Below, piece by piece: positions 1-7,227 of a stretch of DNA of 64,000 bases; the first letter of the stretch is position 1, and every line of letters starts with the position of its first letter. The notes under the pieces were generated by a model. The model did not search any database, was not told where the DNA came from, and worked only from the letters and a program-made list of their open reading frames with translations. Made by a program: the position numbers and the translations under genes. Source of the DNA: Nostoc sp. FACHB-280 (GTDB lineage: Bacteria > Cyanobacteriota > Cyanobacteriia > Cyanobacteriales > Nostocaceae); contig NZ_JACJSD010000007.1 in NCBI RefSeq assembly GCF_014697615.1, positions 124,001 through 188,000 on the forward strand. The letters run 5' to 3'.

Positions 1-109
1 CAGTAGATGAGGAACTCTATAAAATTATCTGGAACATTTTGCATAATCTCACACAAGCCACAAATACAATTTTTTAAAACAGTTTCAACCTAGATATTTC
101 TTACATCTT

Positions 110-2449
110 ATGTCTAATATCAAACGCCGTCATTTTCTACAATTTTCTGCTGCTACCCTCACCGCATTGGGTTTGAGCCAATGGGATCTGATGCAGCAGG
201 GTAATCATCTGGGTAAAGTTTTGGCACAAAATACAGGGCGCAAACTAGCTTTATTAGTAGGCATTAATGAGTATTCTGAAGATGATGGTTTGTGGCCCCT
301 TTTTGGTTGTGTTACTGATGTCAGACTACAGCAGGAATTATTAATTCATCGTTTTGGTTTTAAACCCCAAGATATTCTCACCTTGACTGACAAACAAGCT
401 ACTCGTCAAGGCATTCTGAAAGCATTTGAAGAACATTTAATTAAACAAGCCAAGCCCAATGATGTAGTATTATTTCACTTTTCTGGACATGGTACACGAG
501 TCAAAGATCCAGATAGTAATTCACCAGATGGGCTGAATAGTACATTTATTCCGATAGATGGTAAATTACCACCTAACGGACGCGGTTCTGTAAATCATAT
601 TATGGGACACACATTGTTTTTGTTGATGTCTGCATTAAAAACCGAGAATGTGACGGTTGTGTTAGATAGTTGTCATTCTGGTGGTGGTAAACGGGGAAAT
701 TTGCGTGTTCGTTCGGTGAATGGTGGTACATCACTACAACCCAGTCCCGAAGAGTTGGAATATCAACGCCAATGGCTGAAGCGGCTGGGACTTTCGCAAC
801 AAGAATTTATCCAGAAACGCAGACAAGCTGTGGCGAAGGGAGTTGTGATTGCTAGTGCGAGAAGTGATCAATTTGCGGCGGATGCACCGTTTGAGGGCTT
901 TCATGCTGGGGCGTTTACTTATTTGTTGACACAGTATCTTTGGCAACAAGCTGGTAATGAATCTGTAAATAGTGCGATCGCAAATATTGGACGCAGTACT
1001 AAAATCTTAGCGAGGGAAAATGGTAATCTCCAAGACCCAGAGTTTGAATTAAATCTTAGCCGCAACAAAAACAACCCACCGATTTATTTTATTCCGATTC
1101 AAGCTGTGCCGGCTGAAGCTGTTGTGACTCAAGTCAAGGGTAATCAAGTTCAATTGTGGTTGGGTGGTATAGATCCACAAAGCTTAGAAGCCTTCACAGA
1201 TAATCCCTTATTTTCCGTTGTCAATCCTCAAGGTGATGAAGTTGGCTTAATCAAATTAGAATCCCGTCAAGGATTAATTGGTAAAGGTACATTAGTCAAT
1301 ACAGGTACACGCTCAACTTTAAAATTACAGCCAGGAAATTTATTACAAGAACGGATTCGCAGTATTCCCAACAATCCTACTTTAAAAATAGGCATTGATG
1401 AATCTCTCAATAATAACAATGCCCAGCAAGCCATAAAAGCTCTCAAATCCCTGAAACGTGTTGAACCGCAACTTTTAGGAAAACAATCTGTTCAGTATAT
1501 TCTAGGGCAGATGACTCAGCCTAAATATCAGGAATTACAGAAAAAAGGCATTTCTCAGTTGCCAGAAGTTGGTAGTTTTGGGTTATTTCTCCCTAGCCAA
1601 GATGAAATTATTCCTAAGTCTTTTGGTCAAGCTGGTGAATCTGTTACTGAAGCTGTAAAACGTTTACAGCCGAAGTTCAAATCTTTACTAGCTGCTAGAG
1701 TAGTTAAGCAAATTTTGGGTAACATTAATTCATCCCGCATTAATGTTGCTGTTTCGATGAATGTGGCGGATAGCAATGAATTACTAGCAGAATCTTTCCC
1801 AGTTCGCGGATCTATCTCGAAACAACCAAAACCTGCTATTAAATTGTCTAATTCCGGCTTGACTCAACTTGCCGTCGGCACCAAAATTGCTTTTAAAATT
1901 CAAAACAATGAAAATCAACCCATTTATGTCAGCATTTTAGTAATTGATGCGGAAGGAGAAATGACGGTTATATTCCCTAATAATTGGTCTGCCACACAAA
2001 ATGCGGCTTTAGTAGAAGCACAAAAAACAAAACTCATCCCCCAAACAGATGATGAGTTTATCTTAGCTGTTGATAGACCTTTAGGAATTTCAGAAGCGTT
2101 AGTTATTGCTAGTACAACACCCCTAAGAACTTCACTTTTAGCCTTGCAAAAAATTGCTAGTTTAAGAAATGTCGCAAATCGTAGTACTCCGATTGCTGTA
2201 ACAGATGAAATTTTAGATGTCACCAACAATATATTAGATGATTTAGATGCAGGCACTCGTGGCGGTATTTCTGCAAAGCAAGTACAATTACCATCAGGAG
2301 TGCGTGGTATTGATAGTAAAAAATTAGCTGCAATGTCTATTTCTTTTGAAGTTGTTGTTTCTTCACTGGAGTTTTATTTGATGAATATGAGAGACAAGGT
2401 GGAAAGGGAGACAAGGGAGACAAGGGAGGCAAGGAAGAGATGTTTGTAA
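110..2449 (+). CDS. Exported caspase-like peptidase (orthocaspase, C14) with C-terminal DUF4384-like region
   Basis: Caspase-fold cysteine peptidase of 779 aa. The N-terminus has a twin-arginine-like motif (KRRHFLQ) and a hydrophobic stretch, so export is likely. The p20-like domain runs from about residue 44 to 320, with the catalytic dyad visible as His127 in HFSGHG and Cys188 in LDSCHSGG. Around residues 590-700, a segment with VSILVIDAEGEMTVIFPN resembles DUF4384, a common partner of cyanobacterial caspases. Orthocaspases usually cleave after Arg or Lys; that is family knowledge, not shown here. The last 20 residues (ETRETREARK) come from an in-frame 9-bp tandem repeat and look like a recent extension. 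It converges on the CHAT gene with only 22 bp between stops. Confidence 0.88.
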   Translation: MSNIKRRHFLQFSAATLTALGLSQWDLMQQGNHLGKVLAQNTGRKLALLVGINEYSEDDGLWPLFGCVTDVRLQQELLIHRFGFKPQDILTLTDKQATRQGILKAFEEHLIKQAKPNDVVLFHFSGHGTRVKDPDSNSPDGLNSTFIPIDGKLPPNGRGSVNHIMGHTLFLLMSALKTENVTVVLDSCHSGGGKRGNLRVRSVNGGTSLQPSPEELEYQRQWLKRLGLSQQEFIQKRRQAVAKGVVIASARSDQFAADAPFEGFHAGAFTYLLTQYLWQQAGNESVNSAIANIGRSTKILARENGNLQDPEFELNLSRNKNNPPIYFIPIQAVPAEAVVTQVKGNQVQLWLGGIDPQSLEAFTDNPLFSVVNPQGDEVGLIKLESRQGLIGKGTLVNTGTRSTLKLQPGNLLQERIRSIPNNPTLKIGIDESLNNNNAQQAIKALKSLKRVEPQLLGKQSVQYILGQMTQPKYQELQKKGISQLPEVGSFGLFLPSQDEIIPKSFGQAGESVTEAVKRLQPKFKSLLAARVVKQILGNINSSRINVAVSMNVADSNELLAESFPVRGSISKQPKPAIKLSNSGLTQLAVGTKIAFKIQNNENQPIYVSILVIDAEGEMTVIFPNNWSATQNAALVEAQKTKLIPQTDDEFILAVDRPLGISEALVIASTTPLRTSLLALQKIASLRNVANRSTPIAVTDEILDVTNNILDDLDAGTRGGISAKQVQLPSGVRGIDSKKLAAMSISFEVVVSSLEFYLMNMRDKVERETRETREARKRCL
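2405..2443 (+). repeat. 9-bp tandem repeat (GGAGACAAG)n in the caspase 3' end
   Basis: About three to four imperfect copies of a purine-rich nonamer run in frame through the last codons of the caspase gene. The same nonamer occurs at 44318-44348, beside another gene end. Because it is a multiple of three, it lengthens the protein without breaking the frame. Confidence 0.75.
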
Positions 2450-2471
2450 ATGATTTAAGATTTCTATAAAA

Positions 2472-3755
2472 CTATAACAAGCCAATTAACGTAAAAGCTG
2501 CCCAATCTCTGGGGTTTGGGTATTTTTTTTGAGTTTCTAGCATTGCATAACGCAAGGCTGCTGCTTTATCTGGTTTTTCATAGAGTTTTTGATAAAATTT
2601 TGTCATTAAAAATGCAGTTGATTGATCTGATATATCCCATAAAGAAGCAATCACAGTGGAAACTCCCGCCGATAAGAAAGAACGTGATAAGCCAATTACA
2701 CCATCATTTGTGATTTTTCCGATGGCTGTATCGTTGGCACTTAAGACAACTAAATCTGCTGTTAATTTTAATTTTTGAATTTCTGCGGGTGTGAGTAAGC
2801 CATCATCTTGAGTGGAGGGTGTGAAAGCTAAACCTTGCTGATTTTTGAGATATGTGTGTGTTGCTAAATGAATGATTTTGGCTTGCGACATTCGCTGTAC
2901 AACTGCGGTTTCGGTTGCTGCATTACCTATGAGTGGTTGGGTGTTAAATAACTGTGCGATCGCTTTTGCTTCTTGTTCTGCACCAAATAGCTGAAGCGGT
3001 TCTCCTCGATCAGATTGTATTGCAGGATTACCCACTACTAAAATATCTTGTCCGACATTTTGATATTGTTTTTTTCGCTGATAAAGTAAATCTAAAGCTT
3101 GAATAGAAGGTGCAGTTGCAATTGCATACCGCTCAATTAAATATTTACCTCTCGCATCTTGTAAGGCGGCAAAAGGTACAAGAAATAGTTCGCCTTGGGG
3201 AATGAAAACAATATTTGTATTTTGTTGAGTGGGTAATAAATTTTCAATAGGTTTAATTAACAATTCATGCAGTTTTTGGAAGTTATCTTTAAGTTGATTA
3301 CGTTTGAGATAATTATAATTACCTACCACGCCTAAAGACATACGACTTTGAGCAATTAAATCAGCTAGTGATGTGTTTTGTTTTTGCCACAAGGGTTTAA
3401 TATCAACTTTACGAAAGGTTATATCTCCTGTAGGTTTAATGACCCAAATATAGAGTTCTGATTCTCTCGTTTGTTTTTTGCCTGCAATCGTAAATTCATC
3501 ATTAATAATTGAATACTGTACAAGGGTGGCATTTTGTTGTTTAGCCACTTGCTTACTCTGTTCTGTAGCAGAATTAATTGCTAATTTAAATATGCGATCG
3601 CCTAATATATTTACTGGCAATTTCTCTGAATTTATAGTTTTGGCTAAAACCTTATCTTTGGAGAGAATATTGATATTACTCAAAGATGCGATCGCCATCA
3701 TAATTAGGCAAATTAATGTATTTGTAAAAATTAATTGTGTAAAGTAACTCGGCAT
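2472..3755 (-). CDS. CHAT-domain protein, catalytic Cys replaced by Asn
   Basis: CHAT domains are caspase-related peptidases (clan CD), often fused to TPRs. This 427-aa protein has an N-terminal hydrophobic segment (about 5-27, signal or anchor), no obvious TPRs, and a C-terminal CHAT domain (about 150-427). The catalytic His is seen in HLATH (His300). The usual LSAC-x-T motif reads LSANDT: Asn341 sits where the catalytic Cys should be, encoded by AAC, so a single base miscall would not restore Cys. The rest of the fold signature (GVIGLSRSFLSAGVSTVIASLW) is intact, which suggests a folded but inactive pseudoenzyme rather than decay. It faces the orthocaspase gene convergently. Confidence 0.85.
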   Translation of the reverse strand: MPSYFTQLIFTNTLICLIMMAIASLSNINILSKDKVLAKTINSEKLPVNILGDRIFKLAINSATEQSKQVAKQQNATLVQYSIINDEFTIAGKKQTRESELYIWVIKPTGDITFRKVDIKPLWQKQNTSLADLIAQSRMSLGVVGNYNYLKRNQLKDNFQKLHELLIKPIENLLPTQQNTNIVFIPQGELFLVPFAALQDARGKYLIERYAIATAPSIQALDLLYQRKKQYQNVGQDILVVGNPAIQSDRGEPLQLFGAEQEAKAIAQLFNTQPLIGNAATETAVVQRMSQAKIIHLATHTYLKNQQGLAFTPSTQDDGLLTPAEIQKLKLTADLVVLSANDTAIGKITNDGVIGLSRSFLSAGVSTVIASLWDISDQSTAFLMTKFYQKLYEKPDKAAALRYAMLETQKKYPNPRDWAAFTLIGLL

Positions 3756-3878
3756 TATATATAGAATAAATATGTCAGGAGTCTGAATTCAGTATAAATT
3801 CTCTACAAAGCCGCGGATGAATAAGCTATGAAACACCGCGCTAAGTTTTAAATTTAGCGATTTACAATATATTATGTT

Positions 3879-4046
3879 AAGTAAGTCGGTGGGAAAAACC
3901 AAACTATATTAAGAAAGGTTAATGAGGCTAAAATCTTCTTGCCTCCTGCCTTCTGGAGACACTTGCGTGGGCGGGTTTCCCGACTTGAGCAAAGTGTCGT
4001 CCTCCTGCCTTTTCCCAACTACAAATATTTACGTCGCCCTACTTAC
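3879..4046 (-). repeat. MITE-like dispersed repeat, copy A (terminal repeat AAGTAGGTCG)
   Basis: One of three copies in the window (others 12101-12230 and 48789-48902). The ends are inverted repeats of about 10-15 bp: GTAAGTCGGTGGGAAAAA at one end and, inverted, AATATTTACGTCGCCCTACTTAC at the other (18 of those bases are shared with the other copies). This copy lies in opposite orientation to the other two and carries extra sequence in its middle. No coding capacity is seen; it fills most of the 420-bp gap between the CHAT gene and the IS element. Confidence 0.7.
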
Positions 4047-4174
4047 TTTGCCACACACTCTTGTTCTGATGGCTGAGTTCTTCTGCAAAGTAATCATAAG
4101 GTAACTAGGAAAATACTAGCCAGCCCAACTCTACGAATAAGTCAACCTAGCCCTAAAGCGACCCTTAAACTCTA

Positions 4175-5011
4175 GGGCGTGTCATCAATTAAGCCAAATA
4201 ACAGAAGCAGCCAGATAAATTCCAGAAAGAAAGTTGCTAGCGCGTTTATCGTAGCGCGTAGCAATGCCTCGATACTGCTTGAGTTTGGCAAAAAAGTTTT
4301 CAATGAGATGACGAGCTTGGTACAAATCCCGGTCGTATTCACGAAGTCTAGTACGGTTGCGTTTGGGAGGAATGACTGCGGTTTTACCTTGTGCCTGAAG
4401 TCGTTCAATTACTCGCTCCGAAGCATCATAGCCTTTATCGGCTAGTACTGTGTCCGCCACAATATTTGGTAGCAATTCATCGGCTCCATCCAGGTCACAG
4501 GCTTGCCCTGGTGTGAGGTGAAAGCTGAGTGGGTTTCCTAAAGCATCCACCACAGCATGAATCTTGGTACTCAGTCCGCCTTTGCTACGACCAATGGCTT
4601 GTGCTGATTGCTCCCCCCTTTTGCACCCGCACTATGCTGATGGGCGCGGACAATCGTCGAATCTATCATCGCATATTCATTATCTGCATCTTCTGTCAAG
4701 TGTTCAAATACCTTCTCCCACACTCCTGTTTTTGACCACCGCGTAAAGCGAGTGTGAATTACTCGAAAATCCCCAAATCGTTCCGGTAAATCTCGCCAGG
4801 GTATTCCGGCTCGGTAGCGGTACAGTACTGCTTCCACAAACAATCGATTATCTTTAGCTGTCGCTCCCACACATCCTTCTCTTCCTGGCAGTAAGTTTTT
4901 AATCCTTTCCCACTGGTCATCTCGCAGTGCGTAACGCCGAGTCATTATTTCTTTAAATTTCGTTTTTATTTTACATTGTTGATTCCAGTTTACCTAATTG
5001 ATGACACACCC
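4175..5011 (-). mobile_element. IS5-family (IS427-like) insertion sequence, 837 bp
   Basis: The ends are 17-bp inverted repeats with one mismatch: GGGCGTGTCATCAATTA at 4175-4191 and the reverse complement GGGTGTGTCATCAATTA at 4995-5011. A TA dinucleotide directly flanks both sides (4173-4174 and 5012-5013), consistent with a short target duplication. The element holds one transposase in two overlapping frames. Length, ends and two-frame layout fit the IS427 group of IS5. The intact ends and catalytic residues suggest a young, possibly active copy. Confidence 0.9.
4185..4945 (-). CDS. IS5-type DDE transposase made by -1 frameshifting (two ORFs)
   Basis: The upstream frame (4945 down to about 4571) starts MTRRYALRDDQWERI and carries the first catalytic Asp (AMIDSTIVRAHQHSAGAKGG). 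The downstream frame (to the stop at 4185) carries the second Asp (VLADKGYD) and the catalytic Glu (LIENFFAKLKQYRG). At 4613-4622 (minus strand A4G6) a -1 slip joins the frames and restores the continuous family sequence GEQSAQAIGRSKGGLSTKIHAVVDALGNPLSF. This looks like programmed slippage rather than damage, because both halves are complete and the stop lies inside the terminal repeat. Unshifted products would be about 124 and 122 aa. Confidence 0.85.
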
Positions 5012-5078
5012 TAGGTTCGACTATCAATTTACCTTAGTTACCCCAGTTAGTTTATTTTGAGAAGGCTAAAAGCCTTAA

Positions 5079-5149
<71 letters not shown>

Positions 5150-5450
5150 GTATCCACGATTATTTAGTATAGCAATGTTTGTTCAAAATTGAAAGGGTTC
5201 CCAGCAACAATCAGCCAAGCAGGGAAAGATTGGGCATTTTGAAGGTTTAGATTGTGATTGACAATAATTAATCATTTTTTTTTATTGAAATAAAAAATAA
5301 AAACAATTGCTCTTATTAGTAAGGCTGATTACAGTAAAGTCAAGCCTTTAAATATGAAAGTTGCGTGATCAGTTTTGCTCAGGATGAACCGAGTCAATCA
5401 AAGTCAACAACTTGAAAAGCTTTAGGTGTGAATTTAAAAATCTTACGCCT

Positions 5451-5888
5451 GTGGAAATCTCGAACAAATCGGAATATGCTCTTTTAGCTCTATTGGAATT
5501 GGCATCTTGTTATTCCAGTGGTGAATCTTTGCAAATTCGACAGATGGCAGAGCTACAAAATATACCAATTCGTTATTTAGAACAATTACTAGCAACTTTA
5601 AGACGTGGAGGACTGATTAAAAGTATTCGCGGTGCTAAAGGTGGCTATGTTTTGGCACGCGAACCACGTAAAATTACCATATTAGATTGTATTACTTGTA
5701 TGGAAGGATTGGATGCTGGGGCGATCGCATCCAATCAAACTTCCCAAAATACAGAAACTCAAGTAATTCAGGAGGTTTGGCAAGAAGCTTGTCAAGCTGC
5801 CAACGCTGTTTTACAACAACATACTCTACAAGACTTGTGCGAACGGCGAAATATCCACAGGCAGAAAGACCTGATGTACTATATCTAG
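5451..5888 (+). CDS. Rrf2-family transcriptional regulator
   Basis: Winged-helix regulator of about 145 aa. The Rrf2 signature is clear: EISNKSEYALLALLELA, then IPIRYLEQLLATLRRGGLIKSIRGAKGGYVLAR, the helix-turn-helix and wing. Cys residues in the second half (CITC, EAC, DLC) could bind an Fe-S cluster as in IscR/NsrR-type members, but the spacing is not the standard IscR one. I chose GTG at 5451 because family members start with ME(L/I)SNKSEYAL; an in-frame TTG at 5412 would add 13 non-conserved residues. No Fe-S assembly genes are adjacent, so its targets cannot be read from context. Confidence 0.85.
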   Translation: MEISNKSEYALLALLELASCYSSGESLQIRQMAELQNIPIRYLEQLLATLRRGGLIKSIRGAKGGYVLAREPRKITILDCITCMEGLDAGAIASNQTSQNTETQVIQEVWQEACQAANAVLQQHTLQDLCERRNIHRQKDLMYYI

Positions 5889-5910
5889 ATTCATGAAAGT
5901 AGTCGATAAA

Positions 5911-5993
5911 CACTGGGTGTAGATAGGGGCTTTGCCGTGAACGTCAGTCGAACGGTGTATGTATGCAAAACCCCCAGACCCAGTCTCCACAGA
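5911..5993. repeat. Dispersed hairpin repeat, copy 1 (GTGTATGTAT...CAGTCTCCACAGA)
   Basis: An imperfect inverted repeat (CTGGGTGTAGATAGGGG... against ...ACCCCCAGACCCAG) that shares the blocks GGTGTATGTAT, AAAACCCC and CCCAGTCTCCACAGA with 45174-45256. Both copies lie just after a gene's stop, here between the Rrf2 gene and a convergent gene, so it may also act as a terminator. Confidence 0.6.
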
Positions 5994-6010
5994 TGCGTCA
6001 GTCCTGATTG

Positions 6011-6448
6011 TTATTTAGGCTTTTTTTGTTGCGAAATTGAAAGAGTATAGTTATGCTGCTCTTGGGACAATTGACCTACATACAGTGAGTATTTGCCAGC
6101 TTGCCAGTAACCGGATAATTCTGGCTTGTTTTGGGAGTAGCTATCTGCTAACACACAAAAGCGTCCGCTAGGGCCGTCAATGAGTAATGTTGGCTGTCCA
6201 GGACTGTCAACAGTTAACCGCATATAAGGCATTGACTCTGTAACTTGAATAACTTGATTAGGGACAGCAGGAATATTTCCGCAGTTACTTTGGACAGTTC
6301 CTCCAGACTTGCCAGTTAACACTAGAGGATCTGATTTGAGTTTGGCAGGAATTGGAATTGATGGTGCTTCTGCCAAGTTAGGCTGGATAATTCCCATACT
6401 CAGTACAACAGCCAAGGGAACAATTTGCCATAGCCTCAGAGTTTTCAT
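6011..6448 (-). CDS. Small exported protein of unknown function
   Basis: 145 aa with a clear signal peptide (MKTLRLWQIVPLAVVLSMG, cleavage probably after a site near residue 27). The mature part is beta-rich with two Cys residues (SNCGN and RFCVL) that may form a disulfide. The central pattern (MPYMRLTVDSPGQPTLLIDGPSGRFCVLAD...GYWQAGKYSLYVG) resembles the bacterial pre-peptidase C-terminal (PPC) beta-sandwich, which has this 'distribution of charge along a beta-fold then GxYxLxV' ending. I infer a periplasmic or secreted binding domain; no enzymatic residues are seen. It is transcribed alone, convergent with the Rrf2 gene. Confidence 0.75.
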   Translation of the reverse strand: MKTLRLWQIVPLAVVLSMGIIQPNLAEAPSIPIPAKLKSDPLVLTGKSGGTVQSNCGNIPAVPNQVIQVTESMPYMRLTVDSPGQPTLLIDGPSGRFCVLADSYSQNKPELSGYWQAGKYSLYVGQLSQEQHNYTLSISQQKKPK

Positions 6449-6826
6449 ATTCGTTTATGCTCCCGACTATTTGTAGAGCGATATTGATATAAATAGTCCG
6501 AGTTAATAGACGATCGCAATCCCTCAATGTTCCTAAAGCGAAGTATAAAATTTTATTGCTGATTTTTGATGACTATATGGCTAAATATGAAAAAGAGATG
6601 AAGTCATTCATTTTGGATAGACAGAGAATTTGTCTTAATGGTAAAAAACTTTAGACTGATATTCTCATTAAGTTTATACATACATAGCGACAGAAGTTTC
6701 TATTTTCTGCCATTATCAGCCTTGTAAAAACCAAACATTCGTTAAAATCACAAACACAACCGGAAAAATTTCGGATGTGATTGCTCACCTGTTGAACAAG
6801 TGTTTTAGCAGAGGTAGACAATATTT
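6449..6826. other. Divergent intergenic region, no gene seen
   Basis: 378 bp between the start of the exported-protein gene and the start of the membrane-protein gene. It must hold both promoters. No RNA gene, strong hairpin or repeat was recognised. Confidence 0.6.
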
Positions 6827-7168
6827 ATGAATCCTCAACCGGAAGAAGATTGGCAACAACGCCTACAAAAGCTAGAAGCAGAGATTAATGCTGAGAGTGT
6901 AGAAGCGAAGAAAACAGCAGCCAGACAGCAATCTCAGTCTTATTTTCTCAACTTTAAACAGTATTTTACTCGTTCGCAACTGTGGTTTCAAAGTTTGTCG
7001 GGAACGGGGAAGTTGGTAGTTATGGGTGTCACGGTGCTATTGGGTTTGGCGGTGTTGCAAGCAGTACTAAAACTTGTAACCTCTGCAATTAGTCTGGCGG
7101 TGTTGGCAGGGTTAGTGTATCTTGGATACAAATTTTTTGTCGCTGATAGCTTTTCCAATAAGCAATAG
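6827..7168 (+). CDS. Small membrane protein of unknown function
   Basis: 113 aa. Residues 1-30 are charged and probably helical (WQQRLQKLEAEINAES), followed by a linker and two closely spaced hydrophobic segments (about 62-82 and 85-105). It looks like a cytosolic coiled-coil head on a membrane hairpin. It lies 59 bp upstream of the RDD/pentapeptide gene on the same strand and may be co-transcribed with it. No known family was recognised. Confidence 0.7.
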   Translation: MNPQPEEDWQQRLQKLEAEINAESVEAKKTAARQQSQSYFLNFKQYFTRSQLWFQSLSGTGKLVVMGVTVLLGLAVLQAVLKLVTSAISLAVLAGLVYLGYKFFVADSFSNKQ

Positions 7169-7227
7169 CACTCTATATTAATCACGCCAGTTATGGCAAA
7201 ACTATTAAATTTAAAGGGAATTATTCA

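Noticed and set aside
4172-4445. Overlapping ORFs on both strands inside the IS element
   Set aside because: They are shadow frames of the transposase; only the frameshifted transposase has family motifs.
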